From: Zarea fungicola
Taxonomy: Eukaryota > Ascomycota > Sordariomycetes > Hypocreales > Cordycipitaceae
Reading direction: 5' to 3'
NCBI GenBank assembly: GCA_900169235.1
Contig: FWCC01000455.1
Span: 1 to 49,259 of the forward strand
DNA length: 49,259 nt
The translations under genes were made by a program, and so were the position numbers. Every line of letters begins with the position of its first letter. The stretch's first letter is position 1. The notes below the pieces were generated by a model. It was not told where the DNA came from. It saw only the letters and a list, made by a program, of their open reading frames with translations, and ran no database searches. Shown piece after piece: positions 1 to 10,951 of the stretch.

Positions 1-1021
1 GTGTCTTGCGTTTCTTCATTTGTAACAATGAGCTAGTGAAGATGTGTGTGGGCTCGTACCAACCCATCCGGTTGCTGTTTTAATAGAGCCCTCATATTTA
101 GGCCGACCGTTAGCGTAGTCCCTCGTATACTCCATCTAGCAACAGCCGCTTTAGCTTGTTTTAGGGTTAATTTCAGGATAGCAAACGACAAGGGGGTTTG
201 GGGCTCCGTATGGAGCCCACCATGTCGGCAATGACTGCCGACTCGGGTCACTGGGGCAGATGAAAGATCGGTATGGTTGTCTCGGGCAGAGCCGGAATCA
301 GGCATAGAAGCAACTGAGTTATTTGGTTAGGAAGATGTCTAACTGGACCCGGTTGTGGCGGCATCCCTTATGAGGTAAGCTTGACCTGTTGCTAAAGTTA
401 CTAGGTGTCACGCAGAGCAGTTGTTAGTCGCAGAAGTGAGAATTGACTTGGAAAAAACCAAGGATATCGTGCCATGACATCTGGAGGTACCACCTAATGG
501 TTTCTCCCCTATTTCACCGAAGCTACGCGCGAAATTAGCCGTTGGCCATCGTGCTCAGCACCATGTTGTTTATCTGAAAAACCTAAGGATCCACCTGGTT
601 GCAAACTATGTCTTGTCTTTTGGCACATGACTCGCAACAAATTGACTACTAATCGAGGACGTAAGTGGGCGCGGCGCGTTGCGACAAGATAAACACTGGC
701 ACCCGTCGCCACTAGCGTAGGCTATACAAAAACGTTACTGAGTGCTGGCAATTCTACTCCATAAGCCGCCACAGTGATGATAACAACGAACTGCCGTATT
801 CGGTAATAGGAGAAAGCTGCGTCGTAAAATCATGACCTCTACTCGACTGACTGGCTCCGGGTGAATTTCTCAAACCTCTTATTTTATGTAATTTTTTCTG
901 TAGCCTCTCATGTTAGGTCCTCACAATCTTCACCTTCGGGGCTCCTCAAATAAAGCGGCCAGCTTTGAACCGAGGCCTTCCACTCCAATCAAGCTTAACA
1001 CGCAGTCCCAGTGCCATTAAT
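1..1021. other. Intergenic, no supported gene
   Basis: No open frame here looks like coding sequence; the longest are 60-90 codons with no recognisable motif on either strand. It holds the upstream region of the acetyltransferase that starts at 1022. No convincing TATA element or repeat was seen. Confidence 0.5.
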
Positions 1022-1833
1022 ATGAGTGTACGGAAAGCAACAGGGCATGACCTTCATTACATGGCTAGTATCGCTGCCGAAGCGTTCATAGAAGACGAAC
1101 TTGTCGGCGAGCTCATGCATCCACATAGGAAGCAGTACCCTAACGATTTTGTCTCTTACTTTGAGAGACATATACTAAAACATTGGTATGATCATAATTC
1201 TCACTTCTTAGTTGTAGTTGAGGAGGAATCAGGCAAGGTCGTCTCATTTGCACACTGGCAGCGCCAGCGCCAAATCGACCGCCAGGATCGTTCAAGTTAC
1301 TGGGATACCTTGGTAAAATATGGTAAGCGTTCTGCTAGAGATCTACGTAGCGAGAATTCAGCTGGCAGAGCTATCTGAGTTCTAAGACTCTGCGCCTTGC
1401 TGCTGCTTCCGGCTCCATTCTCATGCTCAGAAACTAATTGTCTGGAACAGTTAATCTGCACAGCTTTACGCAGTACTACATTGCAGCTGCTGATTATCTC
1501 CGACCAAACCGAGCGGCTGATTCGACAAAGTCGACGATTCTCAATGAAACGTTTCCGAGTATTGCGCACCATTGGTCCGGGACAAGATCATCAACCTGGT
1601 TTCTTCATATTCTAGCCACTCATCCTGATTTTCAAGGACGCGGCTTCGGAAAAATGCTCATGGCATGGGGCTTACAGGAGGCAAATAAGGACGGAATAAG
1701 TTCGTCCCTTATAAGCGCTCATGAAAAGGAGGGATTCTACGAGCAGTTTGATTTTATTGAAAGTGGCCGGGCAAATGTTGGTCGATTGAAAGAGCTCAAG
1801 GGGGGAGCCATTATGTTTCGTGAGGCGAAATAA
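1022..1833 (+). CDS. GNAT-family N-acetyltransferase (2 exons)
   Basis: Probable acetyl-CoA-dependent N-acetyltransferase of the fungal GNAT type; the substrate is unknown. Exons are 1022-1322 and 1451-1833, giving 227 residues. The intron has a GTAAGC donor at 1323, an ACTAAT-like branch near 1433 and a CAG acceptor at 1450, and it removes an in-frame TAA at 1435. The acetyl-CoA binding signature Q-G-R-G-F-G lies near residues 161-166, preceded by the usual A-T-H-P beta strand; the C-terminal half keeps the H-H-W-S-G-T-R and G-R-A-N-V-G blocks of related fungal proteins. The ATG at 1022 was chosen because the N-terminal fold (MSVRKATGHD) starts there; an upstream in-frame start is not needed. 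The exon join is inferred from frame and homology, not from transcripts. Confidence 0.75.
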
Positions 1834-1976
1834 GTGCAGCACAGTGTAGAATTGCAATGCTGAAATAGAATGCAACAGGTTTAGAGATATTTGAATGCAA
1901 ATCAGCTACCTTGGAATGCCTGTTGCCTGGACCTGTGCTGCTAATTCATGCTATGGATGTGATGATGATGCCAACT

Positions 1977-2275
1977 CTATGGGAGCACTAATAGACCTGT
2001 TGCAGTAACTGTACCTTGCAAAATATCTTGTGCCAATTTTAGAAACAATGCCACGCAATCACATACTGTCAAGGATTCCTGTAGTAGTCTTAGCAACGGT
2101 TGGATGTTGCACCATACACCTGGGCGAAGAAGCCCGGCAGGAAAAGAACTGTCATCCGGGTCAATAATTCTTAGATCATCTCTCTGCCTCAAGTCTTCAA
2201 AAATCCAACCCTATCATTGGTTAGACGCTTATCGTAAAGTCCTACGACGCTGTACTGAACCTCTACCATGCTCAT
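1977..2275 (-). pseudogene. Possible small gene or fragment with a frameshift
   Basis: On the minus strand an ATG at 2275 opens a frame that reads like protein (MSMVEVQYSVVGLYDKR...) but stops after about 27 codons. A second frame starting about 2205 continues for about 70 codons with plausible composition (a D-D-L-R-I-I-D-P stretch, then a leucine-rich helix) and stops at 1977. The join falls at a run of five T, so losing one base from a six-T run would explain the break. I do not recognise the product. It may be a decayed gene, a sequencing error in a small gene, or chance. Confidence 0.28.
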
Positions 2276-3398
2276 CTCAGAAGGTACCGCATCGTGTGAA
2301 CGGCATCGGAGGAATTGGCATTATTGTCAAGTTGTAAAAGTGGGTCGAGCTTACAAATTGGTGATTACAAAGCTCAGTGAGCAGAATAGAGAACCGTAAT
2401 GGAAATGAAAGTAAAATTCTGTTCCTTGTTCTTCTGCAAAGGAAATGATATATTTGGAAATATCTACCTCTTTTTATAGGCAATAATGCGCCTTTTTACG
2501 TGTCATTTATCCCTCTCTGATTTCCACGTTTGTTAATTATGCTTCACTATTGGTTATACGTGCTGTTGCTGTTGGCGAAGGCGGCCCACACGACGCGATA
2601 ATTATTCAAGTAAGAATTGGTAACCAACTCAAATTGTCGATTAATTTCACGCTAAAAAGTGAGAACCCCCACCAAGAACTGTAATTAGTATCCGTACAAA
2701 CAAAGCTGCCATTTCACCGAATAACTCTCCGCACACTTGCTGCCAAGGCTCCTGCCACGGGATCCAGGAAAACTGACACCATATTGTATCCAAGTTCCGC
2801 CATGTGTGCAATTTGAAGTGATAGGCTCGGCATTTCACTCCGCACGAAATGTCTGTCACAGCACATTAGTATTCTCTCCGTAAAGGTTGGCCGTTCCGTC
2901 TAGGTGAGCGACCAGCTGCCTGGAGATTAAACTGTTAGAAACAGCACTGGCTGAGAACTCCGTCATATATCACATATGAGATCTCCAGGGCGGGACGGCC
3001 GTGCTGACTTCGTATTAGTAAGAGTCTCGGCACAGAAAGTAATCTGGGTAGCCCTCTCGCCTCCCTCCCCCCTTCCAAGAATACATGGCTTCTTAAGGGT
3101 GGAAGATGAATTGGTAGCCAGTAGAGGCCGACCTGACCGCACTTATGTTTGGTGGGTAGTTTACCAGTTTTGTTTACCTGGCCGGCTACACTGATCAGTA
3201 ACCACTACACAGGTGGCGTAGGCGTGGTGCATGTAACCATCACACGACTAAACAAGGCTCTCAGCATCACAGCATACTACTCCATACTGTTTCTATCCAC
3301 ATTTTCTAGATAAAGCTAGCAGCTAGCTCTTCCCCTCTTGGCTGGCTAGCCATGGGGGGATTGATGCCGACCTGGTGGCTGCAACTAGTAAGTAGACG

Positions 3399-3407
3399 TA
3401 TAAATAG
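3399..3407 (+). promoter_or_regulatory. TATA box of the hydrolase at 3466
   Basis: TATAAATAG lies about 60 bases before the ATG at 3466, a good distance for a short fungal leader. Confidence 0.55.
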
Positions 3408-3465
3408 CCGGCTGAAGCCTCAACAGAATCTTAGGGTTCGGCGCTCTGCACATTGTCAATCAAAA

Positions 3466-4289
3466 ATGGCCTCGGCTTTGGGGGTCCTGATTATTCCAGG
3501 CTCTTTCTCTTATTCTTCGTATTACTACGATGTTGTTGACCGCATAAAGCGAGATGGGTACGACGCATACGTGGCTAACTTGCCATCCGTCATCCGAGAG
3601 CCTCCAGAATCACCGGCCACCCTATCTGACGACGCAAATCACATCAGAAATATCATCAGCACGTTAGCAGAGCAAGGAAAAGATGTCATTGTACTGGCTC
3701 ACTCCTATGGCGGCGTTGTAGCCAGCCAAGCTGTGAGCGGCGTCTTGAAGACAGACCGTGAGGCAATCGGGCTCCTAGGGGGTGTTGTCCGGTTGGTGTA
3801 TCTCACTGCGACTGTGATGCCTGAGGGACTGTCTATGGATGAGTACATTAGACGTCCCGAAGGATTATTTACAACAAGCACTGTACGTTCTTTGTATGGT
3901 CTATTAGCCAGGACAACATTGCTAATAGCACATCATAGGAGGGCTATTCAAGGGTCGCTGCCATTGATATAATTTCAAAAACTGCATTTCATGACATGAA
4001 TCCTGAGATGGCTGCTGGCTTTATTAAGGTTATGCCCAGTCACTCAGCCGCAAGTTTTGCATCGCCATTAACCCACGCCGGGTACAAATATGTGCCGTGC
4101 ACGTATATATTCTGCGAGAATGATGGCCTAGTTGTTCCCAAGAAACAAGTGGAGTATATTGATAGGATTAGAAACGAGAGCGGGCGAGCAGTCGATGTTT
4201 TCAATTTAAGCTCGGGACATGTCCCGCACTTGACGGAGCCCGAAAAGTTGGTTGAGATTATTGCCAAGATAGTATCTGCAAATCATTAA
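3466..4289 (+). CDS. Alpha/beta hydrolase (2 exons)
   Basis: Serine hydrolase of the AB-hydrolase fold, probably cytosolic since no signal peptide is seen; substrate unknown. Exons are 3466-3882 and 3939-4289, separated by a 56-nt intron (GTACGT...CATAG) in phase 0, giving 255 residues. The oxyanion strand is at the N terminus (GVLIIPGSF). The nucleophile elbow is H-S-Y-G-G with Ser80, the likely acid is Asp200 in C-E-N-D-G, and the catalytic histidine is His233 in S-S-G-H-V-P. All three triad residues survive. The ATG at 3466 follows a CAAA context and a TATA box, while the longer in-frame start at 3352 lies upstream of that TATA box and would add an uncharacteristic tail. The family resembles short fungal hydrolases often found in secondary-metabolite or detoxification settings. 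Confidence 0.82.
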
Positions 4290-5656
4290 CTCTGTTCTAT
4301 TCATGCATAGACCTTCGTTTTCGGTGCGATCTTGCAATCCCTGGTATTTGCGTTAAATTTGATGAAGCAAAATAGTTGGTAATCGTCAAGAGGAATTGTG
4401 TTGCGCGGTGGAATCCCGACCTTCGACGTTCGTACATCTGACGTGCGCTGGAGACTTTTTTTCCTTGGTAATTAGTAGAGTCAATATTACTAATTAGTGA
4501 CTATATTCTAGCTATATCCTTGCAATCTATCATATTGACTTCTTCGTGCTAGCCACAACATTCCTGCTGATTTCCGAGGTTTGCTAGAAAGGCGCAGAGA
4601 AGTTGTTGAATAGCGTCACCAGGGTCGGACATTTTGCAAATCATGCAGATGAAACCCACATTGAATTAAATCATAGGAATAGACTAGTTAGTAGTTCGAA
4701 TCAAATTGAATGAGATACTACCTTATACAAATTAAATTGAATTGAATTAATTCAATCAATCAATTAGTAGAGTTAAATAGATTAATAGAACTAATATATA
4801 GAGCAGGCCTAAAATAGGGCACTATTAGAGTTAGGCTAGTTACAGCTTTATACTACTTATTTAATTTTCTTAATTTACTTAATTAAATATTACTACTTTA
4901 TATGGTTTAAATTAAATTAAATGTTACCCTCTATTATTTGGATTGAATTAAATGGACCGCCTATTCGATTCGATGGACCATTCGTAAGATGTCCAACCCT
5001 AACCTGGCTGCGTCACGCTCTGTCCAAGGGAATGCTCGAGCTGCAGGGTTCTGATTTAAGGCTCTATTGTATCGAGCTCTCGCCGGCTGCTCAAACTCGG
5101 CCCAACATGATATGATAAAGCTCGACAGCTCAGTGAGCGACTCGGGCTCAAGTGATGAGGACGATACTCCTGCGATGGGCCGTAGCGAGGATGGTTCTTT
5201 TAGGTCTTGGTATGTGCCGTACGGTCGCACATTAGGCAAGCTAGATTTACTGTAATAATTTATATGTATGTACATTGTAGACGCCACGTATACTGCACAC
5301 CAGCGCACAGCTCACTAATAATAAATCAAAGAGGGAAAAAGAAACAAGGTAACAACAGCCGACAAGTAGGCCGCAGTTAGACTACAGAGGTTGGTGTGGC
5401 GAGTGAGGGAAAGAGTGGCAGAAATCGGCGGCTTCATGTGGCTTCGCCTTGCCACCAATTAAGGTTTTCTCCTTCCTTCATCAAGACCTTTGAGTCATTG
5501 TTGCTCTACTTGTTTTTGTGCCGCCATTGATTAGCTAACAACCTGCCAACATCTCCATGCGCCTCACCAGCGCTTCGCCATCTGCAAACACTTGACCTCC
5601 CCTCTCTCATTCGTTGCATTAAAGAGGCCGCTGAATCGCACCATCCTGGTTTTAAC
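4290..5656. other. Intergenic, partly AT-rich
   Basis: It contains the AT-rich tract listed separately and, at 4961-5308, opposing open frames of 60-115 codons that I do not recognise and do not believe to be genes. The last 150 bases lead into the kinase at 5657. Confidence 0.45.
4640..4935. other. AT-rich tract, possible decayed repeat
   Basis: About 300 bases dominated by AATTGAATT- and TTAATTTA-like words, far richer in A+T than the flanks. A RIP-mutated repeat relic is one explanation, but no terminal repeats or coding remnant confirm this. A similar, weaker AT-rich patch lies at about 19610-19830. Confidence 0.4.
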
Positions 5657-7146
5657 ATGTCGTCCTCCTCGAGCTTTTCGGGGAGCTGCAGTGATCGATT
5701 TCTTCTCCCCCAGGACGTTGGTGACACGGAAGAAGCGGAGAAATACAAGCCCGGCGGTTTCCATCCTGTTCACTTGGGCGACACCTTTGAGAACGGGCGT
5801 TACAGAGTTGTCCATAAGCTCAGTTATGGCGGATTTTCTACGGTCTGGCTAGCGCGAGATGAGGACGATAAAAAATGGGTGGCCTTGAAGATCGTTGATG
5901 CTAAGCATTCTATGCGGACTGCCGACAAGACTGCTCTCATTCAGGCTATGCTGCCCGCTGATGAAACACAGCGTCTGGTGATGCATCGTCAACAGTTTAC
6001 CTTTGACGGTCCAAATGGTCATCATTTGTGCCTTGTTCTACCTGTCCTCGGCCCGTCAATGTCCGAGCTGTCGTACCACTTCGATTGCCGACTCACACCA
6101 TGGATGGCTCGGAGAGCGGCGCATCAAGCCATTAAAGCAGTCGCCGACCTGCACTCCCAAGGTTTGTGTCATGGCGGTAAGTCTCGCCTCGACTTTTTCC
6201 CATTCAGTCAAAACCGAGTGGCTAATGGAAGCACTAGATGTTAACCACAGGCAACCTTCTTCTTGGCAGGGCAAACATTGACCAGTACGAAGAAGACGAC
6301 ATCTATGACTTGTTTGGTCGACCAGTAACCGGAGTTCTGGAGACCGAGAAAGGTGACATCCCAGGTCCTGAGGCGCCGCGATATATTGTGAAGAATATAA
6401 ATTTCCTATCAGGTCCTTCAACCATCTTGGAACCAGATACCAAACTTGTCGATTTTGACCAATGCTTCCCCATCTCCTCACCACCCACCAAAGTGCTAGG
6501 TACGCCAGTTGACTTTCTCGCGCCAGAAGTTGCAGCAGGCTTCGAAGCTGGCCCTGCAAGTGATGTTTGGGCTCTCGGATGCTGCATACTTCGACTTCGG
6601 GCTGGAGATGGCCCTTTCTCGAACCCATGGGAGGTTACTTGTCCAGCAGATCTTGTGAGCTACGTAATGCGTACTCTAGGGAGAGATGTACCTCGCAAGT
6701 GGCAAGATGTCTTATGGGACTCCAAGGGTTGGCCTACCAAAGATGTACGTAAGGGACAACCGCTCAACGTCTGGGGAGGCGACATACCTTCGCTTCGAGA
6801 CATTGTGCACGACATATGGGATGAACCAAACGGTCGTGTTGCCCTTACCGATTATCAGTTTTCAGGACGACAAGTATTGTTTGAGCATGAGCACCAGCCT
6901 TTTCAGTCTAGCTGGTCCAAGTTAGCGTGGAACCCGAAGGCCGTCAAAGTAGACGATGACTATTTGGCTGGCTATGATGACAGGTGGCAAATGATGCTTC
7001 CGTCACTGCCAAAGATACCTGACCACGAGGCGGCTCTTCTCTGCGACCTATTGTCAATCATTTTCGTCTACGATCCCGCAAAGCGACCCACAGCTAGCGA
7101 ATTGCTTGAGCACCCTTGGTTTCATCTCGACGGGCTCCAGCAGTGA
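5657..7146 (+). CDS. SRPK-like protein kinase with altered catalytic loop
   Basis: Kinase fold of the SR-protein-kinase type. Exons 5657-6176 and 6251-7146 give 471 residues; the donor is GTAAGT at 6177. The glycine loop (L-S-Y-G-G-F-S-T-V-W, about 55-64), the VALK lysine (Lys78), an S-F-D-equivalent D-F-D (Asp241) and A-P-E (264-266) are all present, as is the family's long insert before the C lobe. The only in-frame acceptor (6250) gives H-G-G-N where the family has H-G-D-x-x-x-x-N, so the catalytic aspartate and about four loop residues are lost. The acceptor at 6237 would restore H-G-D but shifts the frame and stops near 6281. One extra base next to 6238-6240 would explain both. It is therefore a pseudokinase, a recent pseudogene, or an assembly error. 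Confidence 0.7.
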
Positions 7147-7491
7147 CAAATTATCCCTTGTGCAGAGGCCTTTGGCTTGGATTCCCTGGAGAGGTAGCAC
7201 TGCAAAATAAATGCGACACGTTCTTTGTACCACCAAAATGTATTAGGACTATCACAGTGTCTTTTAATAGAGCTATAATATATTATTCCAAGGAAAAGGA
7301 ACCAATCACAAGGCAACAACCGTCGTGTTGGTTGCCCACAGGGCAGTACATGATAAGCAAAGTATTTGAGCGATCGTTCCAATCTGGAAAGCCATCCCGC
7401 TCACGACCTGACATTGAGAAGCGGCATTTTTTCATCGGGGTTACTAATGTTAATTAAATGGAACTGCAGATCAAATGCTAATACAAAAGAG

Positions 7492-9325
7492 TCATTGGTT
7501 GTCTTGAGGTTGGTCCTTTTTTCCCATTGGCTCCGGTTCATCCACGTCCTTGGTGGCAAAATTACTCTTCGATCGAACCCATGCGCCATAGTAATAGAAT
7601 AAGTATGGAGCAGGAGCAAACACGGCTCCGATTATAGCCAATATTGTCACTGTCCAGTTACTTCCTATCGATCTGTAAATTGGTACCATCGCAACTGTTG
7701 TGCCGCCAGACACCAAGTACCTAATGAGCGAAATCATGGTTAATGCACTAGCAGCATAAACTTCATACGTCTCAATCAAATATTGGTAAGTGGAAAAGTA
7801 GACGGCCATTATACCGTAGCCAAACAGGGCAGAGGCGATGATCGGTGACCAGATGCTAACAGACTTGTCTGCAGTCCAGCCCATCCAGAAAAGGGCAGTC
7901 GGAATTGCAGGCGCACCAAGCATGGCGTACCACAACCTAAACTCAGGCGCCAACTGCCCGTCAAACTCCCTATCGTGCTTTGTTTGCTTTGCAAGCAGCG
8001 CCTGCTTCGCCCATCTATGCACCAACCAGCTGAGAGGGATAGCCGCAATGAGGTACCCGACACCCATGGCCAGAAAAATAGTGCCAGTTACGCCTTGCGA
8101 GAGTTGATAAGTCTCCTGAAATATATATGTATAACCGGCCAGAAATCCAAATAGAATGACATAAACGACGGCAAGGTAGGCCGTCCATAGCCATATCGTC
8201 GGTTCCTGAACGACCATAGTAAACGGCCGTAATAACGACATTTTCAGCCGCCGGGCGAGAGAGAGAGCATTAGTTTCAGACCTGGTTACATAACGATGAT
8301 CCCCCGTGGTTTGCCGTAAGTATTCTGCTTTCCACTTCAGAATAGTCGGCGGGTATGTTTCCTTCTGGAATAACAATAAGCTTGCTAGGACGAGGCCAGC
8401 GGCAAGCAAGTTCGTCCATTCAACCCAACGCCACGACATATTGGCAGACTGGCCAATAAATCCGCCAATCGCGGGACCCATAACTGGGCCGAGGAAGCCA
8501 ATGCCTGAAAGGAAGCAAAGTTAGCACATGAGCGATTCAAAAAGAAGATACAGGACAAGAGTTTGGGGGGTTGTGCGTACAGCCCAAGGCAGGCAGCGCA
8601 ATCATTCTCTGCATCGGAGTCCACATATCCGCCAACGAACCACCTGCCACAGAAAATGGGGCGCCCCCGAAAAATCCTGCTATACATCGGCAAGCTAGTT
8701 GCGCCTCGAGGCTTTGTGATAGACCTGCTCCCGTGGTAAAGAGCATGTTGAGCGCGAGAGACACGACATAAACTGGATTTCGCCAACTGTTTCAGATATA
8801 GGGCCTGATATAAATGCCCCAAATCCAATTCCAACCAGGTACTAGAGGCATTCAATTAGCGTTTGTCAGTAATCCAACTGCTGTTTTGCCTGTATCGACT
8901 TACAAGCCCTGTTGCAAGACTCTCAGCAACTTCACCAACTCCATACGCTGCAGCGGCTTGAGGAAGAGCCGCCGAATCTATTGCTGAAGCTAGTCCAACG
9001 ACCCATGTTATCAGCGCTACATTGACAGTATGGACAGTCCGTGTTAAACTGGACCAATTTTGAGGATTGTCGGGATCATGTGGCCCATTAAATTCAACAA
9101 GAAAGCTCTTGCCTAATGACTGTTGACCCGTTTCAAGGGCTTCCTCATCCCTGCCGACGGTGCTTAGCGATGGAGATTCTAAATAAATGAGGTTCAGTAG
9201 AAGATCAGTATTTCGATTGAAAAGTGATGTGAATTACTTATGCTGGCGGGATCTTGCTCGTTGGTTTTATTTAATTGCGCTGCAACCTGCCTCTGCAGGC
9301 CTCGGTATTGGCGATATGCTCGCAT
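7492..9325 (-). pseudogene. MFS transporter, DHA1 polyamine/drug type, frameshifted
   Basis: Plasma-membrane major-facilitator transporter related to fungal TPO-like drug and polyamine exporters. Exons on the minus strand are about 9325-9238, 9178-8904, 8841-8581 and 8504-7492, with good GT-AG introns of 59, 62 and 76 nt. Family marks include F-N-G-P-H-D-P-D-N-P-Q-N-W at the N terminus, the S-E-T-V-G loop, and the block A-G-G-S-L-A-D-M-W-T-P-M-Q-R. In exon 3 the frame changes between S-E-T-V-G and N-P-V-Y (about 8781-8786); one base appears to be missing, and no intron can repair it. Start alternatives are 9325 and 9346. Without a correction the product would stop before the second transmembrane block, so it is called a pseudogene, with sequencing error as the alternative. 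Confidence 0.7.
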
Positions 9326-10088
9326 CGGGACAAAAGCAAACAACATGAGGAAATTGGGCAAAGTTGTGAAATTTTTTGCGATGCTCTACAGCGGTACTCT
9401 AGTTTGGAAAATTCAGGGTATAAGAAGTAATATGAGCCAGCGGTATATAGCATAGTTGGATAGCCTACACGCAGATGGCTTCTTACACAGGGTCCACCTG
9501 CGTCATGAGTGAAGTCGGCAGTTGACACGGGTGCAGCGATACCACTCTTAGTTTTACTAAGTTTTACTGACGGAGAAATAAGTTTTGATTTTGGTAAGCC
9601 ATTTGTCAATTTTTTTTAAATGGAATATACTTGCTGGGGTGAGTGATTGCAAATCAGGATTTCTCGGTATTGGGCCTCGACGGATTTAAAGCAAGGCTGA
9701 TCGTCCCACAGCTTATTCATCGGGGCTAAATTCCGCATGCTTCATACACCGGCCGCCGGAAAAGGTCTCGGCAAGTGTAACGCTAGCAAATTGGTGCATC
9801 GGAATGCCTGTGCTGAATGATGTGTAAAGAGTACGCAGACTATAATGAGCGGCAGCTGGCCAATTCAATTTCTAATGCAGTTATCTATATAAGTTTCGCT
9901 GTTGCTCTTAATTGCTCGTCACAGAAGTCATTCACTCGCACTCAACTCACTCGCATTCAGCTCACTTACACTCAACTTACCCCTACCCAACTCACTTCAC
10001 ACAAGCTCAGTATACTTGGCCCATTACAACTTTTCCTCACTCATCAACATCACACTCGGACTTTTTCCGACAGTTTTTACATTGCAAA
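9326..10088. promoter_or_regulatory. Divergent promoter of MFS transporter and hydrolase
   Basis: 760 bases separate two divergently read genes, so a shared promoter is possible. On the plus side a CCAAT lies at about 9860 and CTATATAAG at 9885-9893, about 200 bases before the hydrolase ATG. No clear operator-like palindrome was found. Confidence 0.4.
9932..10006 (+). repeat. Degenerate short repeats in hydrolase leader
   Basis: Words of the form CACTCAACTCACT recur several times with changes between 9932 and 10006, downstream of the TATA box and so within the likely 5' leader. The repeat is imperfect; a role in translation or transcription is only a guess. Confidence 0.4.
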
Positions 10089-10951
10089 ATGTCCACAACA
10101 GTTAAAACGGCCTTTGTTGAAGCCAATGGTGCTCAAGTCTTTTACAGACACGCCGGCCCAACACATGCTGACGCACCCACTGTACTTCTTCTCCACGGAT
10201 TTCCAACATCCTCGCATGAGTTCCGCCTCTCCTGGCAGCAAAAGGAGTTCGGTCTGTGGCACCAGACTTGCCAGGCTTCGGCTTTACGACTGTCCCAGAG
10301 AACTATGTCCACAGTTTTGAGAACATGAGCCTCACGATTGATGCATTTGTAGAGTCTCTATCTCTCAAGAAGTATGCTATATACATTTTTGATTATGGCG
10401 CGCCAACCGGCCTGCGCCATGCCCTCCGACATCCCGAGAATGTCGTTGCCATCGTCAGCCAGAACGGCAACGCGTACGAGGAGGGGTTTGGCGAGTTCTG
10501 GGCCCCGATTCAGAAATACTGGAAGTCCGGCAGCCAGAAAGACAGAGATGCAATTCGGTGGATTCTCGAGATTGGCGCAACCAAGTGGCAGTATAGCAAC
10601 GGCAACCCAAAGGCCGCCGAGGTGGACCCGGAAACCTACTCTCTCGACCAGGCTTTGATGGATCGCAAAGGGAACAAGGATATCCAGTTGGATTTGTTCT
10701 ACGACTACCGAACCAATGTGCCTCTGTACCCAAATTTCCAGGAGTACTTGCGCAATTCCAAGATTCCTGTTCTGGCTATTTGGGGTAAGGGTGATGCTAT
10801 TTTCATTCCACCTGGTGCCGAGGCGTTTAAAAGAGATGTAGAAAAGCTGGAGCTAAAGTTTCTAGATGCCGGGCACTTTGCAATTGAGAATAATGAGCAA
10901 GAATTTGCTGATGATATCGTTTCATTCTTTGGAAAGTATAATGTTTTCTAG
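10089..10951 (+). pseudogene. Haloalkane dehalogenase/epoxide hydrolase-like gene with deletion
   Basis: Alpha/beta hydrolase of the group that includes haloalkane dehalogenases and epoxide hydrolases. The first frame starts at the ATG at 10089 and reads through V-L-L-L-H-G-F-P-T-S-S-H-E-F-R. The second, ending at 10951, resumes as V-A-P-D-L-P-G-F-G and carries the nucleophile region F-D-Y-G-A-P, an acid region W-G-K-G-D and the histidine in D-A-G-H-F. The frames do not meet: at about 10221-10235 roughly 10 bases (about three residues plus one base) seem missing from the loop after H-E-F-R. There is room for no intron. All catalytic residues would otherwise be present. It faces the MFS gene, suggesting a detoxify-and-export pair, now broken on both sides. 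Confidence 0.7.

Larger units (their letters stand above)
1834..3465. other. Intergenic with one possible gene relic
   Basis: Apart from the doubtful minus-strand relic at 1977-2275, I see no coding sequence. The last 150 bases are the promoter of the hydrolase at 3466. Short GCTAGC-type repeats occur near 3316-3350. Confidence 0.45.

Noticed and set aside
1323..1450. Apparent stop in the GNAT gene at 1435
   Set aside because: A proper intron (GTAAGC donor, CTAAT-like branch, CAG acceptor) removes it and restores a continuous family match.
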